Below, piece after piece: positions 33,543 through 42,493 of a DNA stretch of 64,000 nucleotides. The position numbers and the translations under genes are program-made. Position 1 is the stretch's first letter. The number at the start of each line of letters is the position of its first letter. This stretch comes from Nostoc sphaeroides (lineage in GTDB: Bacteria; Cyanobacteriota; Cyanobacteriia; Cyanobacteriales; Nostocaceae): contig NZ_CP031941.1 in the NCBI RefSeq assembly GCF_003443655.1, positions 119,501 through 183,500 of the forward strand. The letters run 5' to 3'. The notes below the pieces were generated by a model that did no database searches, was not told the DNA's origin, and worked only from the letters and a program-made list of their open reading frames with translations.

Positions 33543-35882
33543 TTGACTTCACCACAACTACCCCCCAACGCCTACACCAATGCACCCCAGCAGCACCCCA
33601 ACTTAATACTCGGTAGCTTGCAACTACTTTTCTGGCTTGTCTTCCGCCCCTCAGCATGGCATAACCACCTTGAGCGTATTGACCCTGCTTTAGACTCTGG
33701 CTCCTCTCTAATTATCTTGTTGAGACAAGGGCGATGGCGGAACCTTGCTCTGTGGCGGCTGTTCATCCAGGGATACTTTATCTTACCTATCCTGGCTAAC
33801 TTATTATTCGGCTTGGTGCTGTGGGCATTGGGTGAACCAATCGCAAATATAGCTTTTCGCGTGGCGTGGGGCGTGGTGTTCGGCGTGGCGTGGGGCGTGG
33901 CGTGGGGCGTGGTGTTCGGCGTGGCGTTCGGCGTGGCGGGAGGCGTGGCGGGAGGCGTGGCGGGAGGCGTGGCGGTAGGCGTGGCGGGAGGCGTGGCGGT
34001 AGGCGTGGCGGGAGGCGTGGCGGTAGGCGTGGCGGTAGGCGTGGCGGTAGGCGTGGCGGTAGGCGTGGCGGTAGGCGTGGCGGTAGGCGTGGCGGTAGGC
34101 GTGGCGTTCGGCGTGGCGTTCGGCGTGGCGTTCGGCGTGGCGTTCGGCGTGGCGTTCGGCGTGGCGTTCGGCGTGGCGTTCGGCGTGGGAATCACTATCA
34201 ATTCATGGCGGCCTGTTTTATCCTTTCCATTTCTCATTCTTTGGAATTCTCTGCTCTATAGATTAGACAAAGGACGTAATGGTAAAAGCTTTTGTTTATT
34301 ACGCTTTCACTCCGCCTTCTGGGATGAGTGGCAGCGTTTATATCTGCCTGGTTTGGATAAGCATCTCCTTTTCATAATCGAAAATAACCCAGTTGAAGGA
34401 AAAGCTGCTTTAGAATATCTCAGTATCAGCCCCCAGCGCTGGGCGGCTCAAGCTGCACAAATTGAACTGGATGCACGCAGTTTACAAGGCTGTGCTGATG
34501 TGGAAGCTATTCGTAAAGCTCATCGTAGTCTGGTAACTGGTGAACTAGAGAGTGAAGTTAGCCCTCTACTACAAATCTTTAGCCGTATCAGTGAGGATGT
34601 AGATGCTGCACTCAATCAAGCAAGTGCTTATAACCAGCGCTTAGTTCTTAGAGATATTGCAGATAAATTAAATCTACAGTTGCAGAACTTCGCTCGTAGC
34701 AGCGACAAATACACAGTCCGTTTCTACCCGATTATCAAAAGTTGGCGTGAGATAGTAACTAACTATATAGATGAACTGGCTAAAATTACTGAACTGCGCC
34801 AAGAAATTGACTCGCCTTACATTACTGGGAATCCCATTACACTAGAGCAAGAAATTTTCACGGGGCGTGATGATATCGGCTTACGCATCGAGCAACTACT
34901 GAGCGATCGCCGTCGTCCACCTCTGCTACTATACGGTCAGCGACGTATGGGTAAAACTTCTCTCCTCAATAACATCGGAAAGTTACTACCTAATAACATC
35001 ATTCCCATGTTTGTAGACTTGCAAGGCGCACCTTCATCAGCTAGTGACCATGCAGGTTTTCTCTACAACCTGGCTAGAGAGATGGAGAAGTCAGCGAAAA
35101 AGCAAGGTGTAACTCTACCGTCCCTAGCCCGCGAAGTGCTACAATCTGACCCGTTCACCTATTTCGATGAATGGCTAGATAATGTAGAACACGCTCTAGA
35201 ACAAAACACCGCCTTACTAGCGCTAGATGAATTCGAGGTGCTAGACAACGCTATAGCCAAAGGTCGCTTTGATGAACAGGATGTTTTAGGAATGCTGCGT
35301 CACCTCATCCAACATCGTCCCCGCTTCAAGGTCTTACTGGCTGGCTCTCATACTATCGAAGAATATCAGCGCTGGGCAAGTTATCTCATTAATGTCCAAG
35401 TAGTGCATATCTCGTACCTCAAAGAAGCGGAAGCACGACAATTAATTGAATGTCCCGTCAAAGATTTTACTCTCCGCTATGAACCTAACGCCGTTGAGCG
35501 AGTATTGCAACTCACCCGTTGTCATCCATTTTTAGTACAACTACTCTGTGCAGAAATTATTGTCCTTAAGAACGAACAAGACCCCTCTATCCGGCGATTG
35601 GCAACTTTAGCAGATGTGGAAGCCGCGATACCTGAAGCTTTGCAAAGTGGGGGCTTTTTCTTTGCTGACATTCAAAACAACCAAGTAGACGCGGCTGGAC
35701 AAGCTATTCTACGTTTTATTGCCGCTCAAGGAGAAGGGGCTATAGTTAGCCACCAAACTTTATTGCAACATTTCCCTGATGCTGATATTACTTTCAATTT
35801 GCTGTTACAACGTGAGTTAATCGAGGAAGTTGACGACGGCTATGGCTTCCAGGTGGAGTTGATTCGTCGCTGGTTTGTTTGA
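33543..35882 (+). CDS. Membrane P-loop ATPase with GVAx tetrapeptide array
   Basis: 779 residues. TTG start with AGGAG 10 nt ahead; no ATG nearby. Residues 1-106 include hydrophobic segments (LILGSLQLLFWLVF; YFILPILANLLFGLVLW). Residues 107-214 are 27 tandem tetrapeptides (VAWG, VAGG, VAVG, VAFG) encoded by 12-bp repeats, a glycine-zipper pattern long enough for about five membrane spans. Then a helical linker, SPYITGNPIT and GRDDIG, Walker A LLYGQRRMGKTSLLN (about 464-473) and Walker B LLALDEFEVLD (about 562). C-terminal winged-helix-like end. It shares the [FY]ITGxPIT-GRD-Walker layout with the ATPase at 31442-32634. Function unknown; a membrane-linked STAND-like signalling or defence role is inference. 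Confidence 0.85.
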   Translation: MTSPQLPPNAYTNAPQQHPNLILGSLQLLFWLVFRPSAWHNHLERIDPALDSGSSLIILLRQGRWRNLALWRLFIQGYFILPILANLLFGLVLWALGEPIANIAFRVAWGVVFGVAWGVAWGVVFGVAFGVAGGVAGGVAGGVAVGVAGGVAVGVAGGVAVGVAVGVAVGVAVGVAVGVAVGVAVGVAFGVAFGVAFGVAFGVAFGVAFGVAFGVGITINSWRPVLSFPFLILWNSLLYRLDKGRNGKSFCLLRFHSAFWDEWQRLYLPGLDKHLLFIIENNPVEGKAALEYLSISPQRWAAQAAQIELDARSLQGCADVEAIRKAHRSLVTGELESEVSPLLQIFSRISEDVDAALNQASAYNQRLVLRDIADKLNLQLQNFARSSDKYTVRFYPIIKSWREIVTNYIDELAKITELRQEIDSPYITGNPITLEQEIFTGRDDIGLRIEQLLSDRRRPPLLLYGQRRMGKTSLLNNIGKLLPNNIIPMFVDLQGAPSSASDHAGFLYNLAREMEKSAKKQGVTLPSLAREVLQSDPFTYFDEWLDNVEHALEQNTALLALDEFEVLDNAIAKGRFDEQDVLGMLRHLIQHRPRFKVLLAGSHTIEEYQRWASYLINVQVVHISYLKEAEARQLIECPVKDFTLRYEPNAVERVLQLTRCHPFLVQLLCAEIIVLKNEQDPSIRRLATLADVEAAIPEALQSGGFFFADIQNNQVDAAGQAILRFIAAQGEGAIVSHQTLLQHFPDADITFNLLLQRELIEEVDDGYGFQVELIRRWFV
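33861..34184. repeat. 12-bp coding minisatellite (27 units)
   Basis: GGCGTGGCG plus GGA, GTA, TTC or TGG, repeated 27 times in frame. Blocks of identical units (seven GTA-type, then seven TTC-type) show recent expansion. Any gain or loss keeps frame and adds or removes four residues. Confidence 0.93.
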
Positions 35883-36165
35883 ATCATGTTCGGTAAATTA
35901 ATTTATGATATGTTATTGCGAGTGAAGCGTTCGCGGAGCGTCTCGAAGAGAAGCAATCGCAATGACTGGGATTGCTTTTCTACGAGACGCTACGCGAACG
36001 CAATGACGGGTTTTGGATCATTTATTTTTTGGAACACTCTAATATTCTGCCCCTACAATGATTTTGAATATTAGAAGTTAGTACAGTGGTGCGTTACGCC
36101 AAAGGCTAACGCACCCTACTAAAAATAGAAGTTAAAATACACGTATATCAGGCTTAGGTGGATCT
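35883..36165. repeat. Dispersed repeats downstream of the ATPase gene
   Basis: AGCGTTCGCGGAGCGTCTCG with GAGAAGCAATCGCAATGAC and an inverted relative (GCTTTTCTACGAGACGCTAC) form a large stem at 35927-36005; the hairpin GGTGCGTTA/TAACGCACC follows at 36089-36115. No gene. Confidence 0.75.
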
Positions 36166-36480
36166 TTACCGCTTTTGCTGGCGTAATTGCTCTACTATAT
36201 AGTCTTCCAGTTCTTGCCTTTCTCTCTTACTGGCATTTCGTTGATAAGTTCTTGCTGTTTCTTGCATAAACTTGCGTTTCTCGCTTGGAGAAGATTTGAT
36301 ACCTCCAGTGCCTTGCAGCTTTTGCTGTAATTCTTCCCAAGTCTTTTCACCCACACTTTCGCCTAGTTTGGCTAGTACCTTTGGTAATAATGTTCTTGCC
36401 TCTCTTTGAAAATCTTCTTCTGTCTCAAGGGAAGCTAAATCTATATTGCTAAAGTCTATATCGATTTGAAACTTACTCAT
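36166..36480 (-). CDS. Conserved hypothetical protein
   Basis: 104 residues, highly charged and helical (ASLETEEDFQREARTLLPKV; KRKFMQETARTYQRNASKRE). Ends in QLRQQKR. No membrane segment or signal. The regular helical, Lys/Arg-rich C-terminal half suggests protein or nucleic-acid contact, without proof. Family not recognised. ATG 36480 is preceded by an AT-rich promoter region. Confidence 0.6.
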   Translation of the reverse strand: MSKFQIDIDFSNIDLASLETEEDFQREARTLLPKVLAKLGESVGEKTWEELQQKLQGTGGIKSSPSEKRKFMQETARTYQRNASKRERQELEDYIVEQLRQQKR

Positions 36481-36926
36481 AGAATTATCTTTGTTCTTTT
36501 AACGATTATTACCACTATAGGGGGAAGATAGATTTTACTTTATTGTCAATTCTAGTACAGCACGGTCTAAATCCAGCTACCATCTAAATTAACAAAGACA
36601 AGTTGCTCAGAGCAAATTGCTCTTGTTAGTAGGTTGCAGCAAGCAACTCTGTTAAAGACTATTAACTTAACATTGGAGAAAAATTCTGATTTGGGTGTGA
36701 TCTTATCACTTCGCATCTATCTCAAGAAGTTATTTGTTTGAGAAAAAATGCAAATTCTGATAATTAAATCTCACGTTGAATCATTAAAACAAGTTTTTAC
36801 AGATAATTTCAGACTGCTAATCAGAAGGATTTTACATATAGTTAATACCTCCATAACCAGGTTAGGAATATTAAAAATGCTATCTTAAAGGCAAAGGTCA
36901 TTTGCTCAATTGTTGAGGAAAACGCT
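36481..36926. other. Upstream region of the aldolase gene
   Basis: 445 bp, AT-rich, between divergent genes. A GAGGAAAAC ribosome site precedes the aldolase ATG. No repeat or small gene recognised. Confidence 0.5.
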
Positions 36927-38009
36927 ATGACTACAACGCTCATAGAGGCTAATTCTATCGAGTCATTGCTAGGTAAAGAGGCTGAAGACTTGCTTACCTA
37001 CAAAGCAAAAGTTCCTACTGATTTACTACATTTGCCGGGGCCAGACTTTGTAGATCGCATCTGGCTCAACAGCGATCGCAATCCTCAAGTATTGCGTAAT
37101 CTCCAGCTACTTTATTCTACTGGTCGTCTTGCATATACTGGATATCTGTCTATTCTACCGGTAGACCAAGGGATTGAACACTCAGCAGGTGCGTCTTTTG
37201 CGCCCAATCCGATTTACTTTGACCCAGAAAATATTATCAGGCTAGCGATCGCCGCAGGTTGCAATGCGGTTGCTACCACTTTGGGGACATTAGGGATTGT
37301 TTCGCGCAAATATGCCCACAAAATTCCCTTTATTGCCAAAATCAATCACAATGAATTGCTGACTTTCCCCAATCAATTTGACCAGGTATTGTTTGCTGAT
37401 GTCGAACAAGCTTGGAATTTAGGGGCCGCCGCCGTCGGTGCGACAATTTACTTTGGTTCAGAGCATTCTACCAGACAAATTCAGGAAATCAGCAAAGCTT
37501 TTAAACGCGCCCATGAACTGGGGATGGTGACTATTCTCTGGTGCTATCTGCGGAATAACGCTTTTAAACAAGATAAAGATTACCACCTTGCAGCCGACCT
37601 CACCGGACAGGCGAATCATTTGGGTGTAACCATTGAAGCCGACATCATTAAACAAAAGTTACCAGAAAATAACAATGGTTACGGTGCAGTTGCTAAAGCT
37701 AGTGGTAAGAGTTACGGGAAAACCGATGAGCGGGTTTACACAGAATTGACAACCGATCACCCAATTGATTTAACTCGTTATCAAGTACTAAATTGTTACT
37801 CTGGGCGGGTGGGTTTGATTAATTCTGGTGGCGCGACTGGTAAAAATGACTTCGCCGAAGCAGTTCGCACGGCTGTAATTAACAAACGCGCTGGTGGTTC
37901 AGGATTAATTTCTGGGCGAAAGACCTTCCAGCGTCCCTTTGAGGAAGGTGTGAAGTTGTTTCATACCATTCAAGATGTTTACTTGTCGCCAGATGTGACG
38001 ATCGCTTAG
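36927..38009 (+). CDS. Class I fructose-bisphosphate aldolase (DhnA/archaeal type)
   Basis: 360 residues. Family blocks: [52 protein letters not shown] and [17 protein letters not shown] with the phosphate-binding SGG and G-S/R motifs of the TIM barrel. The Schiff-base Lys type needs no metal, unlike the class II enzyme that usually carries the bulk activity in cyanobacteria. Acts in glycolysis and the Calvin cycle. Complete length; monocistronic. Confidence 0.92.
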   Translation: MTTTLIEANSIESLLGKEAEDLLTYKAKVPTDLLHLPGPDFVDRIWLNSDRNPQVLRNLQLLYSTGRLAYTGYLSILPVDQGIEHSAGASFAPNPIYFDPENIIRLAIAAGCNAVATTLGTLGIVSRKYAHKIPFIAKINHNELLTFPNQFDQVLFADVEQAWNLGAAAVGATIYFGSEHSTRQIQEISKAFKRAHELGMVTILWCYLRNNAFKQDKDYHLAADLTGQANHLGVTIEADIIKQKLPENNNGYGAVAKASGKSYGKTDERVYTELTTDHPIDLTRYQVLNCYSGRVGLINSGGATGKNDFAEAVRTAVINKRAGGSGLISGRKTFQRPFEEGVKLFHTIQDVYLSPDVTIA

Positions 38010-38232
38010 GGACTGGGGAGAAATCAATTCAAAACTTGTACTGAGCTTGTCCTGAGCGTAGCCGAAGGGCGTAGCCGAAGTATTCAAAATTCACGCATTG
38101 TTCGCGCAGCGTCTCGTAGACAATAAAAAGACTAGTACAGCACGGCGTAAATAAACCACCCATTTGAAATGTCTGAAACCCTTGCAAACAGATAATTACG
38201 AATTACGAATTACGCGCAGAGGTACTAGTCCC

Positions 38233-39234
38233 TTACTTCCCAAAACGAGTTTCTATATCATCTGTGAGAGAAGCACCATGACCAGAGTTAATCTTTAAGC
38301 TTGTCCGATCCTGAGAAAGGTTATAGACTAAAGGCGAACTTGCAGATATTTGGCTTTCACCATCCTCTACCAAAGACTGAGGTGGATATTGGCTCATAAT
38401 CGCATTCAGCGCTTCTATGCGTTTGGGTATAGATGGATGGTTTGTGTCATATTCAAATCCAGAATTTTGCGCCAGTAACTGAAGAACTCTGAGACATCCT
38501 TCTGCTTCAAAACCTGCTTTGACAGAAGCTACGTAGGCGATTTCATCTGCTGCAATTTCTTGTGCTTCGACTTCTTCGGCGAGGCGTTGCTCCAACTCTT
38601 GCGTCTTTTTCGCTAAAATCTCATTGATACGTTTCTGGGATGCTGCTAGGCGATCGCTATTTTGTTTTTCGATCCCAGATCCTACCATACTCCCTGCAAA
38701 CGCTTGCTGGACATTATTCGCTGTGAAATCCGCAACCGCAAACACAATTCCCTCCGCAGCAGCAGTTTTTTTCTCTCCCAAAACTTCTTTCTCTGCTTCT
38801 ACTTTTAATTGGGCAATCAATTCTGCCTTTTTAGTTTCGTTAATACTATTGTGATTCTTAATATGATGACCCATCTCGTGAGCAACTACACAAGCCAAAG
38901 CCGAGGAATCACTCGCTAATTCGTCTAATATGCCGTTGTAAATGGGAATCAAATTGCTATCATCGCCAAATGCATTAACGTTATATTTCTGTACAATTTC
39001 CATCAGCCATGAACGATTATCATATTGATTAGCGCGTGCAATCCGATCAATTATGCGATAAAGCCCATATAAACCTTCCGGTAATTCCTCTTTCGCTCGC
39101 TGGTACACTGTTGAACCTAGTGAAATAGGTATCTCTTGTTGTCCTGGTTGAGCCTGGGCTGGTCGCCAACTGGGAAGTAACAGTAAGCACAAACAGCTGA
39201 TACTCACAAATGTTCTGTTTAAGTACGACATCAT
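38233..39234 (-). CDS. M48-family metalloprotease, exported
   Basis: 333 residues from ATG 39234; longer frames add an unlikely N-terminus before the signal peptide. Signal sequence MMSYLNRTFVSISCLCLLLL with cleavage near PAQAQ. Zn site HEMGHH in ACVVAHEMGHHIKNH, with the downstream Glu in EIAADEIAYVASVKAGFEAE. BepA/LoiP-type M48 proteases degrade or fold envelope proteins. Long Ala/Glu-rich helix between motifs. Likely periplasmic. Monocistronic, convergent with aldolase. Confidence 0.9.
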   Translation of the reverse strand: MMSYLNRTFVSISCLCLLLLPSWRPAQAQPGQQEIPISLGSTVYQRAKEELPEGLYGLYRIIDRIARANQYDNRSWLMEIVQKYNVNAFGDDSNLIPIYNGILDELASDSSALACVVAHEMGHHIKNHNSINETKKAELIAQLKVEAEKEVLGEKKTAAAEGIVFAVADFTANNVQQAFAGSMVGSGIEKQNSDRLAASQKRINEILAKKTQELEQRLAEEVEAQEIAADEIAYVASVKAGFEAEGCLRVLQLLAQNSGFEYDTNHPSIPKRIEALNAIMSQYPPQSLVEDGESQISASSPLVYNLSQDRTSLKINSGHGASLTDDIETRFGK

Positions 39235-39422
39235 AATCAACCTGACTGGATAAATATTATTTTTATCAATTCTAATCAGAACATACCCCGGAATATAACT
39301 GGTAGTTGGGCAAAATTTTTGTAAAAATTTCACAATTTAATTCTAGCTATTTCCTAGTAGAAATACTGATAAAATGCTATTTGATATCTCAGTATTTTTT
39401 TAATATGCTCCATGCCGTATTG

Positions 39423-40091
39423 TTATCTAACGTTTCTCAGTAAGAAATCTGGCTGACCACAACTTTTTTGCGATCGCTTCAAAATATCGGCGCTACAAAT
39501 ACCAGGTTCACCGTTTTTGGAATAACAAAAGAAGACTTCTTGCAAAAATCTTCCCGAACCAGAACAAAAAGGTGCTAGACCATCAGCAGTAATTTGATTA
39601 TTAGCACTCACAAATGAATTTTTAAAATTTGTAATTGTAGTACGCAAAGGTTTCGCGGGACGATTATAAGCTGCGGGAATAGCGATCGCATCTTTTAATT
39701 TTTTACTCAATGCCAAGTATTCCGCAGGAGTTTTACCTGAACAAGTACCATGTTTTTCCCATTCATGATCATAAAGTTTAGTACTAGGAAACAAGTTGGG
39801 AAACCGTTGCTTTACTTGGGACGGTAATTTTTGTGTGGAACAATTAGCAGGATAACCACTTTGGTACTGCGGCCACAAACCATGTAATACAAAACCAAGT
39901 TTCCTTCCAGAACCGCACTGTTGCGGATCACGGATACCATTTGTCGCACAATAATCCGGCGACCAAGAGAGTGTCAGTACATAAAAATCAAATTTTCCCG
40001 GATTACCGGGATTTTGAGCAATGGCAGCACTAGGTATAAAAACAGCAGTAACTAACAAAGAAGATGCGATTAAAAGTGTTTTGATCTGCAT
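39423..40091 (-). CDS. Ribonuclease T2, secreted
   Basis: 222 residues. Signal peptide 1-25 (IASSLLVTAVFIPSAAIAQ). Both catalytic signatures are present: CAS-1 in FVLHGLWPQYQ and CAS-2 in HEWEKHGTCSG, each with the active-site His, plus Cys residues for the family disulphides (CATNGIRDPQQCG, CSGSG). T2 RNases cut single-stranded RNA outside the cytoplasm; the likely site is the periplasm or exterior, for nucleotide and phosphate scavenging. Confidence 0.94.
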   Translation of the reverse strand: MQIKTLLIASSLLVTAVFIPSAAIAQNPGNPGKFDFYVLTLSWSPDYCATNGIRDPQQCGSGRKLGFVLHGLWPQYQSGYPANCSTQKLPSQVKQRFPNLFPSTKLYDHEWEKHGTCSGKTPAEYLALSKKLKDAIAIPAAYNRPAKPLRTTITNFKNSFVSANNQITADGLAPFCSGSGRFLQEVFFCYSKNGEPGICSADILKRSQKSCGQPDFLLRNVR

Positions 40092-40269
40092 ATAAATAGC
40101 TAGCTTTATCTAAAATTAAAGTTATACAAAATACATTGTTAAGAGTCAAGGGCAAGAATCAGGAATTCTTTCCAATTCTCCAATCCCCAAGGAATTCAGA
40201 AAAAGCAAATCTTGGTAATGATTCTGGGATATCCTTAGATAAGTGAAAGATTTGCCAAAAATAGTAAGA

Positions 40270-41436
40270 ATGAAGCTGGCAGCAAGAGTAAGTCAGGTAA
40301 CACCTTCATTAACCTTAGCGATCGCAGCCAAGGCTAAGGCACTGAAGGCAGAGGGAATAGATGTTTGTAGTTTTAGCGCTGGAGAACCAGATTTTGATAC
40401 CCCAGCCCATATCAAAGCCGCAGCAATAAAAGCTTTGGAAGAAGGCAAAACCAAGTATGGTGCAGCAGCTGGAGAACCAAAGTTAAGGGAAGCGATCGCC
40501 CACAAGCTTAAAATCGATAATGGTCTTGATTACAAGTCAGAGAATGTAATCGTCACTAATGGTGGTAAGCATTCTCTGTATAACTTGATCGTGGCGCTGA
40601 TCGATCCAGGTGATGAGGTAATTATCCCTGCACCTTACTGGCTAAGTTATCCCGAAATGGTGACTTTGGTCGGTGGAGTCTCTGTAATTGTACCCACAGA
40701 TGCAACGACGGGTTATAAAATTACTCCCGAACAACTCCGTAAAGCAATCACGCCTAAGACGAAGTTATTTATCCTCAACTCTCCATCTAATCCTACAGGG
40801 ATGGTTTACACGCCAGATGAAATCAAAGCACTGGCGCAGGTAGTAGTTGATGCAGATATCTTTGTCGTCTCTGATGAAATTTACGAAAAGATTCTCTACG
40901 ACGGTGCAGAACATATCAGCATCGGTTCTCTTTCTAAGGAAATTTTTGACCGCACTTTGATTAGTAATGGGTTTGCGAAGGCTTATTCCATGACTGGGTG
41001 GAGACTTGGTTATTTAGCGGGGCCAGTGGAAATCATTAAAGCAGCGAGTACCATCCAAGGACATAGTACATCTAACGTGTGTACCTTTGCCCAATATGGT
41101 GCGATCGCAGCGCTACAAAGTCCTCAAGATTGCGTCGAAGAAATGCGCCAAGCCTTCGCCAAACGCCGCCAGGTAATGCTAGACAGACTCAACGCCATTC
41201 CCGGATTGAGTACTGCAAAACCAGATGGCGCTTTTTATCTGTTTCCTGATATTAGCAAAACCGGTCTAAAATCTCTAGAATTTTGTGACGCTTTGCTGGG
41301 AGAATATCAAGTTGCAGCCATTCCCGGAATTGCTTTTGGGGCTGATGACAACATTCGCCTTTCCTACGCCACAGATTTGGCGACGATTGAAAAGGGAATG
41401 GATAGATTGGAGAAATTTGTCAAGTCGCGTATTTAG
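40270..41436 (+). CDS. aspC: Aspartate aminotransferase (class I PLP enzyme)
   Basis: 388 residues from ATG 40270 (an upstream GTG at 40243 adds nine residues). The N-terminus [20 protein letters not shown] is typical of cyanobacterial AspC. PLP sites: [39 protein letters not shown] and the Schiff-base Lys in [17 protein letters not shown]. Interconverts aspartate and 2-oxoglutarate with oxaloacetate and glutamate; the arginine-binding end (IRLSYATD) is present. Some members also accept prephenate. Confidence 0.92.
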   Translation: MKLAARVSQVTPSLTLAIAAKAKALKAEGIDVCSFSAGEPDFDTPAHIKAAAIKALEEGKTKYGAAAGEPKLREAIAHKLKIDNGLDYKSENVIVTNGGKHSLYNLIVALIDPGDEVIIPAPYWLSYPEMVTLVGGVSVIVPTDATTGYKITPEQLRKAITPKTKLFILNSPSNPTGMVYTPDEIKALAQVVVDADIFVVSDEIYEKILYDGAEHISIGSLSKEIFDRTLISNGFAKAYSMTGWRLGYLAGPVEIIKAASTIQGHSTSNVCTFAQYGAIAALQSPQDCVEEMRQAFAKRRQVMLDRLNAIPGLSTAKPDGAFYLFPDISKTGLKSLEFCDALLGEYQVAAIPGIAFGADDNIRLSYATDLATIEKGMDRLEKFVKSRI

Positions 41437-41552
41437 TTCTTTGTCATTTGTCATTTGTCAGTCGTCATTTGTCGGGAGAATTTACTAGCTCTCCAAGTTC
41501 TTAACTCCACCTTTTCAACTCAGAATGGGTGGATTTCATTTTTAAATCTGAA
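41437..41552. repeat. STRR-type heptamers
   Basis: TTTGTCATTTGTCATTTGTC and a GTCGTCATTTGTC variant directly after aspC. Confidence 0.75.
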
Positions 41553-41678
41553 GTTCCGAGTTCTGAGCTTGGCGTTCCGAGTTCTGAGCTTGGCGTTCCG
41601 AGTTCTGAGCTTGGCGTTCCGAGTTCTGAGCTTGAAGTTCCGAGTTCTGAGCTTGAAGTTCCGAGTTCTGAGCTTGGC
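41553..41678. repeat. 21-bp tandem array, exactly 6 units
   Basis: Unit GTTCCGAGTTCTGAGCTTG followed by GC or AA, six times in 126 bp. Open in three frames as heptads (FRVLSLA; SSELGTP; QAQNSER) because 21 is a multiple of three. No ribosome site or conserved start, so not a gene. Same unit length as the array at 30669-30941, but the sequence differs. Confidence 0.92.
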
Positions 41679-41690
41679 TGCATAGAATTC

Positions 41691-41766
41691 GATCCCCCCT
41701 AGCCCCCCTTAATAAGGGGGGAACCGGAGTCAAAGTCCCCCTTTTTAAGGGGGATTTAGGGGGATC
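41691..41766. repeat. CCCCCCTT/AAGGGGGG repeat, intergenic copy
   Basis: Starts GATCCCCCCTAGCCCCCCTT and ends TTTAGGGGGATC, with an internal AAGGGGGG/CCCCCTTTTTAAGGGGG hairpin. Same family as the piece found in frame in nnr (16991-17060). Confidence 0.85.
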
Positions 41767-41838
41767 AAGATATGTGCAACTTCACATTAAATTGGTATTA
41801 CGATAAATAAATATACTTGAAACCTTTACCAATGACAA

Positions 41839-42471
41839 ATGACAACTGAACGTCAGCGTCCGCCGATACTTAAACCAAATGAATTCTACACTTTCCGCAG
41901 CTATTTCCAAATGAAATTTGCTCCCGCCGATATTTTGCGGGAATTAGGAGTAACTTTAACTAAAACAACAATTAATTTACCTGTCGCTGCGTCAGAATTA
42001 CTAACTCGACTATCAGACTTACGCCAACGCCTAGAAGAAGCGATCGCTCGTGTTAGTCTAACTAGTGAAGCGGCTAGACGCGAAGTATTAATCGCACCCA
42101 TTTTGTTAGAAGTAGCCCACATCACAAAAGCAATAGTTAATATTGAGTACCCCATTGAAGTTAACCAATATCTTAGAGGTGACTTAGACTACTATCTTCA
42201 GTCAAAACATAATATCTTAGTGGTAGAAGCAAAACAGGCAGACTTAACACGGGGATTTACCCAGTTAGCGACGGAGTTGATTGCTTTGGATACGTGGGTA
42301 GAATCAGATGAGCCAATTTTGTATGGTGCTGTGACTACTGGTGATATTTGGCAGTTTGGTAGTTTTGATCGTCAAGAGCAAAAAGTGAGTCAAGATTTAA
42401 TGTTGTATCGCGTACCAACTGATTTGGAAATCTTGATGCAGATTTTAGTAGGAATTTTGATGCAAAGCTAA
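41839..42471 (+). CDS. PD-(D/E)XK-like protein of unknown function
   Basis: 210 residues. Central strand pair YLRGDLDYYL ... HNILVVEAKQ gives an acidic residue about 15 residues before E130-x-K132, the restriction-endonuclease-fold metal site, followed by the helix with a Gln (RGFTQLATELIALDTW) seen in many such nucleases. A helical N-terminal part (ASELLTRLSDLRQRLEEAIA) may be a separate domain. No methylase is nearby. Family common in Nostoc; role unknown. Confidence 0.65.
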   Translation: MTTERQRPPILKPNEFYTFRSYFQMKFAPADILRELGVTLTKTTINLPVAASELLTRLSDLRQRLEEAIARVSLTSEAARREVLIAPILLEVAHITKAIVNIEYPIEVNQYLRGDLDYYLQSKHNILVVEAKQADLTRGFTQLATELIALDTWVESDEPILYGAVTTGDIWQFGSFDRQEQKVSQDLMLYRVPTDLEILMQILVGILMQS

Positions 42472-42493
42472 ACAGATGCAACGCCTCAAGCAT

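Noticed and set aside
33866..34261. Long plus-strand frame of RRGG repeats and a minus-strand ATPT frame (33572-34237)
   Set aside because: Both are out-of-frame readings of the 12-bp repeats inside the membrane ATPase gene.
41455..41733. Three overlapping heptad frames (FRVLSLA, SSELGTP, QAQNSER)
   Set aside because: All derive from the six-unit 21-bp array; several frames being open at once indicates non-coding repeats.
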